Positions 47,565 to 57,051 of a stretch of 64,000 nucleotides of DNA are shown here, in pieces. The DNA comes from CAMDPA01 sp964574325 (lineage in GTDB: Bacteria > Pseudomonadota > Alphaproteobacteria > Rhizobiales > Hyphomicrobiaceae), in assembly GCA_964574325.1 (NCBI GenBank), contig CAZNMY010000018.1:12318-76317 (forward strand), read 5' to 3'. The notes under the pieces are model-generated. The model ran no database searches. It was not told where the DNA came from and was given only the letters and a program-made list of their open reading frames with translations. A program made the translations under genes and the position numbers. Position 1 is the stretch's first letter, and every line of letters starts with the position of its first letter.

Positions 47565-49400
47565 ATGATTCGTTGGGTGCGCCGAGCCGTCGTCATTACC
47601 GCGCTTTTCGCGTCGCCGTTTCCCGCTTCGGCGCAGGAAGGCGACTGGATGAGCGCCGTGCGCGACAAGAAGCCGGGCGTGGCCACGCCTCCGGCCTCGG
47701 CCAAGTCGGCTGCGCGCGCGCCAGCCAAGCTCGTGCGTCCGGAGCCGAACGTATCTTCACCCGCGGTCCGGCGCAGCAGGGCGGCTGCGGCTGCGGCTTC
47801 GGATACCCGGGCTTCCGGCTCGGCCTCCGGGGTCAGAGCTACGGCTCCCGCTTCGCAGCAGTCCCTGCCTGCCGTCACGATCCGCCCGCAGCCGACCGCG
47901 ATCGACGTTCAGGGCGCGGAGGCCGCGTTCAACCGGGCCAACGATGCCTACAGGCGGGGCCGCTACGAGAGCGCCGTCGCGGAAACGAACGAAGCGCTGC
48001 GGCTCAATCCGCGATTCGCCGAGGCTCAATACCTGCGCGGCATCGCCTATCTGCGCGACGGCGCGCTGGACAGGGCGATGCAGGATTTCTCCGCGCTGCT
48101 CGCAGCAGATCCCGGCAACGGCAGCGCGTTGCTGGGCAAGGGGGCGGTCTATCTCACGCGCAACCGGCTCGACGATGCGCTGGCGGAATTCGACCGCCAT
48201 GTCGTGCTGAAGCCGCAGCAGAGCGCGGGTTTCATCAATCGGGGCCGCGCGCACGAACTGGCTGGCCGGCTCGACGCGGCGAACGCCGACTTCGATACCG
48301 CGGTTCGGCTCGCGCCACGCGATGCGCTCGCGCTCTATCACCGCGCGCACGGCCGGTTGCACGCAGGCGACCGCGTCAAGTCGAGGGCCGACTTCGATGC
48401 TGCCGTGGCGCTGGAGCCGCGGCTGGGGACTTTCGCGGGCAGGCTTCGGCCCGCCCCCTATCTCGGGTTGCCGGGCCGTACTGAAATCTGGGAGGAGCCA
48501 TCGGGCGTGCTCGTCGTTGCAGCGCCTCCGGCAGCCGCCAATGTCGGCAGCGCCGCCGAACGCGATCAGCCCGCGCTTGCCAATTCGCCGACGATCGGTG
48601 CGATGAGTACGATCGGGACTGCCACCATCGATGCCGCGCTGATCGGAGCGTCGAGCGCGCTGGAGGCCAAGTCCTACGACAAGGCGATCGCGGATGCCGG
48701 CGATGCCCTGCGCAACAATCCACGCTCCGCGCAGGCCTACGTCATTCGCGGCACCGCCTATCTCTTCCGCAAGCAGTGCGACCGCGCGACGGCGGATTTC
48801 GACGAGGCGATCCGCATCGATCCGGGTCTTGCCGACGCGTTCGTTATGCGCGGGGAGTGCTACACCCAGCTTTTCCGGCTGGAACGTGCGCTGGCAGATT
48901 TCGACGAAGCGCTGCGGCTGAAGCCAGACAGCGCCGCGGGGCTTCGCGGACGCGGCTTCGTGCTGCTCATGCGCGGCAACGCCGAGGGCGCGATCGGCGA
49001 TCTCGACCGTTCGCTCGACATGGATCGGTCGAGCCATTCGAGCTACTACATTCGCGGCCTCGCGCAGGCGCGGCTCGCCCGCCACCGGGCCGCCGTCCTC
49101 GATTTCAACGAGGCGATCAGGCTTTCGCCCAATGACATCACGGCCTATCGGGCGCGAGCCTCGTCCAGCATGGCGCTCGGCGAATTCGCCGCAGCGATCC
49201 GCGACTACGACAGGCTGGTGGAACTCGAGCCGCGCAATGCCATGAACCGCGTCAGCCGCGGGACCGCGCTCGAACGCAGCGGCGCGATCGCGCGGGCTCG
49301 CGAAGATTATCAGCGGGCGATCAGCGAGGCGCCCGAAGGCAGCGCGGCGCGGACCACGGCACAGCGGCGCCTCAAGCAGATCACGGGGTCGGGGATATAG
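47565..49400 (+). CDS. Exported tetratricopeptide repeat protein
   Basis: A 611-residue protein with a signal peptide (AVVITALFASPFPASAQEGD) and an Ala/Ser/Pro-rich segment to residue ~115. Two TPR arrays follow: ~118-255 (AFNRANDAYRRGRYESAVAE, LNPRFAEAQYLRGIAYLRDG, ADPGNGSALLGKGAVYLTRN) and ~355-600 (SALEAKSYDKAIADAGDALR, NNPRSAQAYVIRGTAYLFRK, ELEPRNAMNRVSRGTALERS), separated by a non-repeat linker. TPR arrays bind proteins; the export suggests a role in the periplasm or outer membrane. The start at 47565 is chosen for the signal peptide. No clear operon partner. Confidence 0.88.
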   Translation: MIRWVRRAVVITALFASPFPASAQEGDWMSAVRDKKPGVATPPASAKSAARAPAKLVRPEPNVSSPAVRRSRAAAAAASDTRASGSASGVRATAPASQQSLPAVTIRPQPTAIDVQGAEAAFNRANDAYRRGRYESAVAETNEALRLNPRFAEAQYLRGIAYLRDGALDRAMQDFSALLAADPGNGSALLGKGAVYLTRNRLDDALAEFDRHVVLKPQQSAGFINRGRAHELAGRLDAANADFDTAVRLAPRDALALYHRAHGRLHAGDRVKSRADFDAAVALEPRLGTFAGRLRPAPYLGLPGRTEIWEEPSGVLVVAAPPAAANVGSAAERDQPALANSPTIGAMSTIGTATIDAALIGASSALEAKSYDKAIADAGDALRNNPRSAQAYVIRGTAYLFRKQCDRATADFDEAIRIDPGLADAFVMRGECYTQLFRLERALADFDEALRLKPDSAAGLRGRGFVLLMRGNAEGAIGDLDRSLDMDRSSHSSYYIRGLAQARLARHRAAVLDFNEAIRLSPNDITAYRARASSSMALGEFAAAIRDYDRLVELEPRNAMNRVSRGTALERSGAIARAREDYQRAISEAPEGSAARTTAQRRLKQITGSGI

Positions 49401-49533
49401 CGTCAATCGCCAGACGGTTCGTGCACCGTTACCCCAAGCACGCCGTCGAGGCCGTGTAGACGGCCGTCCGCGATACTTCGATTTCTGGCACCGCAACGCC
49501 TGCAATCAGCAGATTCGTCATACCCCGAGAGGC

Positions 49534-49562
49534 CGTGGATGGCCGCCTTCGCGGCCATGACG
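49534..49562 (+). repeat. REP-like element, copy 3
   Basis: CGTGGATGGCCGCCTTCGCG followed by GCCATGACG, the same 29-bp consensus as copies 1 and 2 at 26.9-27.1 kb. The stem GGCCGC...GCGGCC is perfect. Confidence 0.78.
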
Positions 49563-49672
49563 AACGGAAATTATGATTGATGCGTCGAGCACGCATCGTC
49601 AACTCCTGTGGAGATTGGCCTCAACAGAGTGGGTGTTGATCGTGTAAAGGTCGGTGATGGAACACTCATCTG

Positions 49673-49702
49673 GAATCTCCGCCAGTCGAATCTCCGCCAG
49701 TC
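49673..49702 (+). repeat. Tandem 15-bp duplication upstream of the DUF952 gene
   Basis: GAATCTCCGCCAGTC occurs twice in direct succession. It ends 13 bp before the ATG at 49716 and may be a recent slippage duplication in the 5' untranslated region. Confidence 0.6.
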
Positions 49703-49715
49703 TCTTCGGCATTTC

Positions 49716-50078
49716 ATGACCTCGCAAACCGATCCGATCATCTACAAGATCCTCGCCGCCTCGGAATGGCAGGCTGCGGTAACAGCGGGCAGCTATGCCG
49801 GGTCGCCCGACGACGCGCGGGACGGCTTCATCCACTTTTCCACCGCTGCTCAACTCGCCGGCACGGCTGCGAAGTACTTCAAGGACAAGCCGGACCTCGT
49901 GCTCGTGGCGGTCGCCACCGATCTACTCGGCGGGCGGTTGCGCTGGGAGCCCTCGCGCGGCGGTCACCTGTTCCCGCATCTCTATTCGCCTCTCGAGACG
50001 ACCGCGGCGACCGCCGTCCTGCCCCTGCCACTCGGCGCCGACGGCGTGCCGCTCATTCCACGGGAGATCGCACCTTGA
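49716..50078 (+). CDS. DUF952 domain protein
   Basis: A 120-residue protein with the DUF952 pattern: PIIYKILAASEWQAAVTAGS, YAGSPDDARDGFIHFSTAAQ with the conserved GFIHFS motif near residue 38, KDKPDLVLVAVATDLLGGRL and WEPSRGGHLFPHLYSPLETT. The fold is related to PARP-like or RNA 2'-phosphotransferase folds; function is not established. It is followed by pyrD, whose TTG start overlaps its stop (TTGA), so they are translated together, a pairing common in alphaproteobacteria. The ATG at 49716 begins MTSQTDPIIY. Confidence 0.88.
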   Translation: MTSQTDPIIYKILAASEWQAAVTAGSYAGSPDDARDGFIHFSTAAQLAGTAAKYFKDKPDLVLVAVATDLLGGRLRWEPSRGGHLFPHLYSPLETTAATAVLPLPLGADGVPLIPREIAP

Positions 50079-51181
50079 TCTGGGGTCTCGTTGCCGGCGT
50101 GGCCAAGCTCGCGCAACCGCTGCTCCTCGCGCTGCCGCCGGAACAGGCGCACGAGGCGACGCTGGTGGCGCTCGAAAAGGGGCTCTATCCGCGCTCATCG
50201 GTGACCGGCGATCCGCGGATCGCGGTCGAGGTGCTCGGCCTGAAGTTTTCCAACCCGGTCGGCATGGCGCCGGGCTTCGACAAGGAAGGCCGCGTTCCCG
50301 ATGCGCTGCTCGACATCGGTTTCGGTTTCACCGAGGTCGGCACGATCACGCCGCTGCCGCAGCCCGGCAATCCGGCGCCGCGCGTGTTCCGTCTGCCGCG
50401 CGACCGTGGCGTGATCAACCGTCTCGGGTTCAACAGCGGCGGACATGCAGCGGCACTGGCGCGATTGGCACGGCGGCAGAAGCGGGGCGTCGTCGGCATC
50501 AACGTCGGCGCCAACAAGGAATCGCCGGACCGCGCCGGCGACTACGTGAAGGGTATCGAGGCGTTCGCGGACATCGCGAGCTATTTCACCGCCAACATAT
50601 CCTCGCCGAACACGCCGGGCCTGCGCGATCTGCAAGCCCCTGCCGTGCTCGACCAGCTGCTCGAGCGGGTGATGGCCGCGCGCGAGAAGATCGCGACGTC
50701 GGGCGGCAGGCGGGTGCCCGTCCTCGTCAAGATCGCGCCGGACATCGCCGAGCAGGACATCGAGCCGATCGTGGATCGCATGATCGCGCACAATGTCGAT
50801 GGCATCATCGTCGGCAACACGACGCTGTCGCGCCACGGCATCCGGGACGTGGAGATCGGGCGGGAAGCGGGCGGGCTGTCGGGTCAGCCGCTGTTCCATC
50901 GCTCGACGGTGATGCTGGCGAAAGTGGCGCTGGTGACACGAGGCAGGATGCCGATCATCGGCGTCGGCGGCGTCTATTCCGGTGAGAGCGCACTCGCCAA
51001 GATCGAAGCCGGGGCGACGCTGATCCAGCTCTATTCGTCGCTGATCTTCGAGGGGATCGGGCTGGTCGATCGCATCAAGCTGGACCTGGCCGACGCCGTT
51101 ACGCGCGCTGGTGCGAAGAACATTACCGAGCTCGTCGGCAGCAAGACGAACGAGTGGGCGGCGAAGCCGGTGGAAGTTTGA
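50075..51181 (+). CDS. pyrD: Dihydroorotate dehydrogenase (quinone), class 2
   Basis: The 368-residue enzyme has an N-terminal hydrophobic/helical membrane-binding part (ANVAKLAQPLLLALP-type, VAGVAKLAQPLLLALPPEQA), then the FMN barrel: LKFSNPVGMAPGFDKEGRVP, FTEVGTITPLPQPGNPAPRV, VINRLGFNSGGHAAALARLA, YFTANISSPNTPGLRDLQAP (catalytic Ser in NISSPNT for class 2), DGIIVGNTTLSR and IIGVGGVYSGE. It oxidises dihydroorotate to orotate in pyrimidine synthesis with ubiquinone as acceptor. The TTG start at 50075 is a 4-nt overlap with the DUF952 gene; no better start is seen. This is a secure call. Confidence 0.95.
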   Translation: MIWGLVAGVAKLAQPLLLALPPEQAHEATLVALEKGLYPRSSVTGDPRIAVEVLGLKFSNPVGMAPGFDKEGRVPDALLDIGFGFTEVGTITPLPQPGNPAPRVFRLPRDRGVINRLGFNSGGHAAALARLARRQKRGVVGINVGANKESPDRAGDYVKGIEAFADIASYFTANISSPNTPGLRDLQAPAVLDQLLERVMAAREKIATSGGRRVPVLVKIAPDIAEQDIEPIVDRMIAHNVDGIIVGNTTLSRHGIRDVEIGREAGGLSGQPLFHRSTVMLAKVALVTRGRMPIIGVGGVYSGESALAKIEAGATLIQLYSSLIFEGIGLVDRIKLDLADAVTRAGAKNITELVGSKTNEWAAKPVEV

Positions 51182-51230
51182 ACCCGGGCTTCGATCTCCA
51201 TGTTACTGCGCCATGCAAATGGAGCCTCGC

Positions 51231-52325
51231 ATGTCACAAGCCTCCCGTCTCACAGAGCTTCTAGGGATCGAATTGCCGCTGCTGCTCGCGCCGATGGCGG
51301 GGCCGGGAACGCCGGAACTGGCGATTGCCGTGTGCGAAGCTGGTGGGCTCGGGTCGCTGCCGTGCGCGATGCTCGGCGCCGATGCGATCGAGCGCGATCT
51401 CGGCATCATCCGGCAGCGCACGTCGCGGCCGCTCAACGTCAACTTCTTCTGCCACAAGCCGCCGGTGCGGGATGCGGAACACGAAGCGCGATGGAAAGCG
51501 CGGATGTCCGCCTATTACGCTGAACTCGGGCTCGATCCGGACGCGCCTGTCAACGCGGCGGAGCGACGACCGTTCGACGATGCGGCGTGTGCCCTCGTAG
51601 AACGCTTCAAGCCGGAAGTGGTGAGCTTTCATTTCGGCTTGCCTGAAGCCTCGCTCCTTGCCCGCGTGAAGGCGACAGGCGCGCGCATCATCTCGTCGGC
51701 GACGACAGTGGCCGAGGGGCGCTGGCTGGAGGCGAACGGCTGCGACGCGATCATCGCACAAGGGTACGAGGCGGGTGGGCATCGCGGTATCTTCATCGAC
51801 GGCGATCCCGTCGCCGCATTGGCGACGCAGGCGGGAACGATGGCGCTGGTGCCGCAGATCGTCGACGCAGTGCAGGTTCCCGTGATCGCAGCGGGCGGCA
51901 TTTCGGATGCGCGGGGCATTGCAGCAGCGTTCGCGCTCGGCGCCAGCGCGGTGCAGATCGGCAGCGCGTATCTGCATTGCCCCGAAGCGAAAGTTCATGC
52001 GGGGCATCGCGAAGCCTTGAAGACTGCAGCCGACAACGCAACCGCCGTAACCAACGTCTATTCGGGCCGGCCGGCGCGCGGGATCGTGAACCGCATGATG
52101 CGTGAAGTGGGGCCGATTTCGCCGGATGCGCCTGCGTTCCCGAACGCCGCGACCGCGAGCGGGCCATTGCGCGCGAAAGCAGAGGCGGCAGGCTCGGTCG
52201 ATTTCACACCGCTGTGGGCAGGGCAGGCAGCCGGCCTTGGCAGTGCAATGCCGGCGGGAGAGTTGACGCGCGCGCTGATGAAAGAGGCGCGCGAGGTGAT
52301 GCGCGGGTTGGCCACGAACCCGTAG
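51231..52325 (+). CDS. Nitronate monooxygenase family protein (NMO/2-nitropropane dioxygenase-like)
   Basis: At 364 residues it has the NMO/NPD barrel: LLGIELPLLLAPMAGPGTPE, LAIAVCEAGGLGSLPCAMLG, RPLNVNFFCHKPPV, VVSFHFGLPEASLLARVKAT, CDAIIAQGYEAGGHRGIFID with the AQGxEAGGH FMN phosphate motif, and VPVIAAGGISDARGIAAAFA. The enzyme class uses FMN to oxidise nitronates, removing toxic propionate 3-nitronate; some members have other substrates. The start at ATG 51231 has GGAG seven bases upstream. It follows pyrD by 50 bp and ends at a strong terminator hairpin. Confidence 0.92.
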   Translation: MSQASRLTELLGIELPLLLAPMAGPGTPELAIAVCEAGGLGSLPCAMLGADAIERDLGIIRQRTSRPLNVNFFCHKPPVRDAEHEARWKARMSAYYAELGLDPDAPVNAAERRPFDDAACALVERFKPEVVSFHFGLPEASLLARVKATGARIISSATTVAEGRWLEANGCDAIIAQGYEAGGHRGIFIDGDPVAALATQAGTMALVPQIVDAVQVPVIAAGGISDARGIAAAFALGASAVQIGSAYLHCPEAKVHAGHREALKTAADNATAVTNVYSGRPARGIVNRMMREVGPISPDAPAFPNAATASGPLRAKAEAAGSVDFTPLWAGQAAGLGSAMPAGELTRALMKEAREVMRGLATNP

Positions 52326-52356
52326 GCTGGGTCAAGCGGAGCGCGACCCAGCTTTT
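52326..52356 (+). terminator. Intrinsic-type terminator after the NMO gene
   Basis: GCTGGGTC (52326-52333) and GACCCAGC (52345-52352) form an 8-bp stem with an 11-base loop, followed by TTTT. It begins right after the stop codon of the NMO gene. The same hairpin could also be a REP element, as similar sequences recur in rhizobial genomes. Confidence 0.65.
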
Positions 52357-52391
52357 GTTGGTCTACAGTGACCTCGACCCAGACCTACACC

Positions 52392-52568
52392 TCTTCGGCC
52401 GCAGGCCGCAGGCCGCGGACGCGACCGCGTCCCGGCGCCAGTGCGCCGCCCCTCGGAGCGCCCAGTTCGCCAATCCCGAATGGCCCGGTACGGCGCGTGA
52501 GAAAAGTAGTCCTTTCTTCGGCCGCAGGCCGCGGACGCGACCGCGTCCCGGCGCCAGTGCGCCGCCCC
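52392..52568. repeat. GC-rich direct repeat pair
   Basis: A 54-bp unit at 52515-52568 (TCTTCGGCCGCAGGCC to CGCCCC) also occurs at 52392-52452 with an extra GCAGGCC (61 bp), otherwise identical over its length. They are separated by 62 bp containing CCTCGGAGCGCCCAGTTCG. This resembles a locally duplicated GC-rich spacer; it lies between the NMO gene end and the saccharopine dehydrogenase-type gene end (convergent). Confidence 0.7.
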
Positions 52569-52600
52569 GGCCGGAGCGCGACTAGCGCGTGAGGCCCAAA

Positions 52601-53815
<1,215 letters not shown>

Positions 53816-54011
53816 CTAACCCTCCGCTGGTGACGTGTCGCGACCGGCGCCGGTGAAGCCGCACCTCGCCCGAACGAGGCGAGTTCGAGACGGCGGCTGC
53901 CGATCGTCGCTGGAAAGCACTGCCGCGACATAGGGCAATCGATGTTGGCCTTCAACAGATAAACGCCCCCTTGGTCGCGAATTTCCCGGGCAGCGTTTTG
54001 TGACGGATCGA

Positions 54012-54770
54012 TTACACCGGCACCACGCGATCGTGCGGAAATGCGATCGAGGCCCGCGTGCCGCGTCCGAGTTCGCTCTCGATCGAAAGCGTCGCCCCGC
54101 CGGCCGCCGCCAGCGTGCGAACGAGGGGTATGCCGATGCCGGTTCCCCCGGACCGCCGGCGCAAAGGTTCCGCGGTGAGGCCGCCGGGAGCGACGCGCCG
54201 CAGCTCTGCCTCGCTCATCCCGTCGCCGTTGTCCGCGATCTCGAGCACCACCGGGCCGCCTTGCCGGTAGCCGAGGCGCACATCCACCCGCCCACCCGGC
54301 GGCGTGTACTTGAGCGCATTTGCGATCAGGTTGTTGAGCATCTGAAGAACGCTGCGGCGGTCCGCGATCACGTGCGGCAACCCTGACTGGATTTGCGCTG
54401 CGAGAACGACGCCGGCAGCCGCCGCCACTTCATCGAGCGCCGACGCGCCTTGCGCCACGATCGATGCGAGGTCGAGCTCGGCGAATTCCAGCGGGCCGGT
54501 GCCCCCGCGACCATCGCTGCCCGAATCGAGGAACGCCGCGACGACGGTGTTGGCGAGGGCGGCGCTCTGATGGATATCGGCGGCATAGGCCCGGTAGCGG
54601 TCGTTGCCGAGCGGCCCGAGCCGTTCGTCGCGCATGATTTCGGCGAGCACCACGATGGCGCCGAGCGGTGTTCGCAGTTCGTGCGCGAGGCGGCCGACGT
54701 CTATCGTGCGGGCCGCATCATCCTGCGTCGCGGCTGCCTTCGCCGCCGGCTGGCTTTCGCTCTGCGCCAC
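54012..54770 (-). CDS. Soluble sensor histidine kinase
   Basis: The 252-residue protein lacks membrane segments and an obvious input domain. It holds the histidine kinase core: GRLAHELRTPLGAIVVLAEI (H box, His near residue 30), MLNNLIANALKYTPPGGRVD (N box), EIADNGDGMSEAELRR (G1) and RSGGTGIGIPLVRTLAAAGG (G2). It must receive its signal through a partner protein. No response regulator gene is adjacent. The start is a GTG at 54770; another GTG lies 12 bases upstream. It is divergent from the phasin gene, with a 260-bp gap between them. Confidence 0.88.
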   Translation of the reverse strand: MAQSESQPAAKAAATQDDAARTIDVGRLAHELRTPLGAIVVLAEIMRDERLGPLGNDRYRAYAADIHQSAALANTVVAAFLDSGSDGRGGTGPLEFAELDLASIVAQGASALDEVAAAAGVVLAAQIQSGLPHVIADRRSVLQMLNNLIANALKYTPPGGRVDVRLGYRQGGPVVLEIADNGDGMSEAELRRVAPGGLTAEPLRRRSGGTGIGIPLVRTLAAAGGATLSIESELGRGTRASIAFPHDRVVPV

Positions 54771-55030
54771 GTTGATGCCACTGTTCAGTTGCTCCTGCGG
54801 CCCATGGGCACCACACCCACGGGTTCGTCAAGCGGCGGCTTTTGCCGGAGACTTTCGGGCGCCGAATCGGCCTACCGCTCACCTCCATGGTGACGGCGGC
54901 CCCGAGATGAGCGATGATCGCCCCGCGGTCCCTGCCCCGGTGCTGCTCGAGCAGGCGCCGAAAGTTCCCGAGCATAACTGAGTATCGTGAGCACAACCGA
55001 GCCTCGTGACATCAGACGGAGACGACAGCC

Positions 55031-55405
55031 ATGGCCGAGATCCCCAAGATGGAAATCCCCGACGCGATGCGTCAGGCAGCCGAGAAGAACATCGAGCAGG
55101 CACGGTCTTCCTACAATCAGCTGCTCGAGATGACACGGAAGTCGCAGGAGCACCTGACGCGTTCCTCCGAGGCGATGACCGAAGCGACGATCGATCTTCA
55201 GTCGAAGATGCTGCGCTTCACCGAGGAGAACCTCGACGCGGGCTTCAAGCTGGCGACCGAGCTGGCGCGGGCTCGCGACATGAAGGACTTCTTCGAGATC
55301 CAGGGCCGTCATGCCCAGCGGCAGATGCAGATCTACGCGCTGCAGGCCCAGGAACTCGGCCGCCTGATGGCCGAGGCCGCACAGAAGTCGCAGCCCAAGA
55401 AGTAG
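55031..55405 (+). CDS. Phasin family protein
   Basis: A 124-residue phasin: EIPKMEIPDAMRQAAEKNIE, QARSSYNQLLEMTRKSQEHL, TRSSEAMTEATIDLQSKMLR, FTEENLDAGFKLATELARAR and FFEIQGRHAQRQMQIYALQA, ending AAQKSQPKK. It is all helical, with heptad-like hydrophobic repeats, and coats polyhydroxyalkanoate granules. The start at ATG 55031 has GGAGACGAC upstream. No phaC or phaP cluster is adjacent; phasins are often separate. It is convergent with the four-rhodanese gene, the gap being 36 bp. Confidence 0.93.
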   Translation: MAEIPKMEIPDAMRQAAEKNIEQARSSYNQLLEMTRKSQEHLTRSSEAMTEATIDLQSKMLRFTEENLDAGFKLATELARARDMKDFFEIQGRHAQRQMQIYALQAQELGRLMAEAAQKSQPKK

Positions 55406-55441
55406 CACCGCAGCGAATTGCTGCGACGCCGGGTTTGCGCC

Positions 55442-57028
55442 TCAACCGGCCAGCTTGAATACGCCGCGCTCGGCTTCGTCGAGCTGGTCGACGAGGCCCA
55501 TTTCCCACGCGATGTACCCGCGCGCAGCCTCCGCGTTGCCATCGTGGCGGTCGTGGACGAAGAACAGATAGTCGATGCGATCGGCATCGGCGGGCCTGTC
55601 CGGTGTAGCCGCGACGTCGAGACCTGCCGAGCGCCAGTCGGCCGGTGCGCCATCGAGCCATCGCACGCTGCGCGCGCCCATCTCGGATAGTTCGCCCGCT
55701 GCCAGCGCCGCCACATCCGCACGGTCTGCCACGATCACCACGTCCTGACCCGCCACCCGCGATGCGAGCTGCGACAGCCGCGGCCGGATCGACCACAGCG
55801 AGTTCGCGATGTTCGCCTTGCGATAGTCGAACGATGCACGCACGTCGACGACGACGGGGCGCTTGTCCGCTGGCCGCCGCACCAGATCTTCGGCACTGAT
55901 CCGTGCCGGCACGACAGGTGTCCAGGCCGGCGTGCCCGCTCGCGCGGGAAGCCCCGTGCCGACAGCGATCCCGCCCTCCAGCACCGAAACGTCGTGTCCG
56001 AGCTGGGCGAGCCACTGCGCCATCATCGGCGCGCGAATGCCATCGCTATCGGCGAGCACGATCCGCGCCCGCATCACGCCGACCCATTGATCCGTCGCCT
56101 GCACGAGCTGCCCGCCCGGCGCATGCTGGAACCCCGGAGCCGAACCTGCCGCGAATTCTTCAGGCGTGCGCACGTCGATCAGGAACGTCGTCCGCGTCGC
56201 GTCTCCGAGCCAGCCCGCAACGGTATCGGCATCGGCAAATCGCACGCCGCGAGCTTCGGCGAGACGGCGCACGTGCCGGCCGCGCTCGGCCAGAACCGAC
56301 TGTGCAGGCGCTGTCATGCCATGCCGCCGGCCGGCGCCACGTTCCAGCTCGAGTCCCGCCAGGAACCACCCTTGCGTGCCGTTCTCCAGCGCCATCACGG
56401 GGTTGGGCAGTCCGAGCGCGATCAGCGTCTCCGCCCCGATGATCGAACGCGTTCGGCCCGCGCAATTCACGATGATCTTCGTCGACGCATCCGGAACGAT
56501 CTCTTCGATCCGCAGCGCCAGCTCCCCGTTTGGACAACAGATCCCGCCGGGGATGTTCATCTTCTGATATTCGCCGAACGGTCGCCCATCGACGATCACG
56601 AAACGCTCGCCGGAAGCCTCGAGGCTCTGCAGCTCTTCTGCCGTGATGCGCGGCGTATGGCGCTTGTGTTCGAGCAGCTCCCCGAACGTCTTGCTGGGCA
56701 CGTTGACGCCGGCGAACAGCGTGAAGCCCGCGGCCTTCCAGCCGTCCGCGCCGCCGTCGAGCACGCTCACATCGCGATAGCCGAGCCTCTCGGCAGCCGC
56801 TGCTGCGCGTTGGGCGACACCGTCACCTGCATCGAACAGCACGATCCTTACGTTGAGATTGGGCACCAACCGGACGATCTCCGGCTCGAACCGGCTGAAC
56901 GGCACCGAGGTCGAATGGAACGGATGCCCCTCGCCGTACTGGCCGTGCTCGCGCACGTCGAGAAACGCCAGCTCGCGCGTGTCCGCCAGCCACGCCTTGA
57001 CCGACTTTGCATCGACGACTTTAGCCAT
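55442..57028 (-). CDS. Four-domain rhodanese-like protein with a single catalytic cysteine
   Basis: A 528-residue protein made of four rhodanese domains (~1-115, ~125-245, ~265-375, ~385-500). The nucleophile loop reads FDAGDGVAQ in domain 1, VNCAGRTRSI in domain 2, LADSDGIRAP in domain 3 and VADRADVAAL in domain 4, so only domain 2 keeps the Cys. Conserved entry motifs (FLDVREHGQY, VIVDGRPFGEY, FLIDVRTPEEF, VVVDVRASFDY) mark all four. No signal peptide, so cytoplasmic. The start at 57028 has GGGAGG upstream. It ends the MarR-amidase operon (23-nt gap to the amidase). Confidence 0.9.
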   Translation of the reverse strand: MAKVVDAKSVKAWLADTRELAFLDVREHGQYGEGHPFHSTSVPFSRFEPEIVRLVPNLNVRIVLFDAGDGVAQRAAAAAERLGYRDVSVLDGGADGWKAAGFTLFAGVNVPSKTFGELLEHKRHTPRITAEELQSLEASGERFVIVDGRPFGEYQKMNIPGGICCPNGELALRIEEIVPDASTKIIVNCAGRTRSIIGAETLIALGLPNPVMALENGTQGWFLAGLELERGAGRRHGMTAPAQSVLAERGRHVRRLAEARGVRFADADTVAGWLGDATRTTFLIDVRTPEEFAAGSAPGFQHAPGGQLVQATDQWVGVMRARIVLADSDGIRAPMMAQWLAQLGHDVSVLEGGIAVGTGLPARAGTPAWTPVVPARISAEDLVRRPADKRPVVVDVRASFDYRKANIANSLWSIRPRLSQLASRVAGQDVVIVADRADVAALAAGELSEMGARSVRWLDGAPADWRSAGLDVAATPDRPADADRIDYLFFVHDRHDGNAEAARGYIAWEMGLVDQLDEAERGVFKLAG

Positions 57029-57051
57029 TCCCGATTTCCTCCCGCTCCCGT

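Larger units (their letters stand above)
49401..49715. other. Intergenic region with a REP copy and a tandem 15-mer
   Basis: About 315 bp after the TPR gene. It contains REP copy 3 (49534-49562) and a perfect tandem duplication of 15 bp (49673-49702) just before the DUF952 gene. No gene is seen. Confidence 0.6.
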
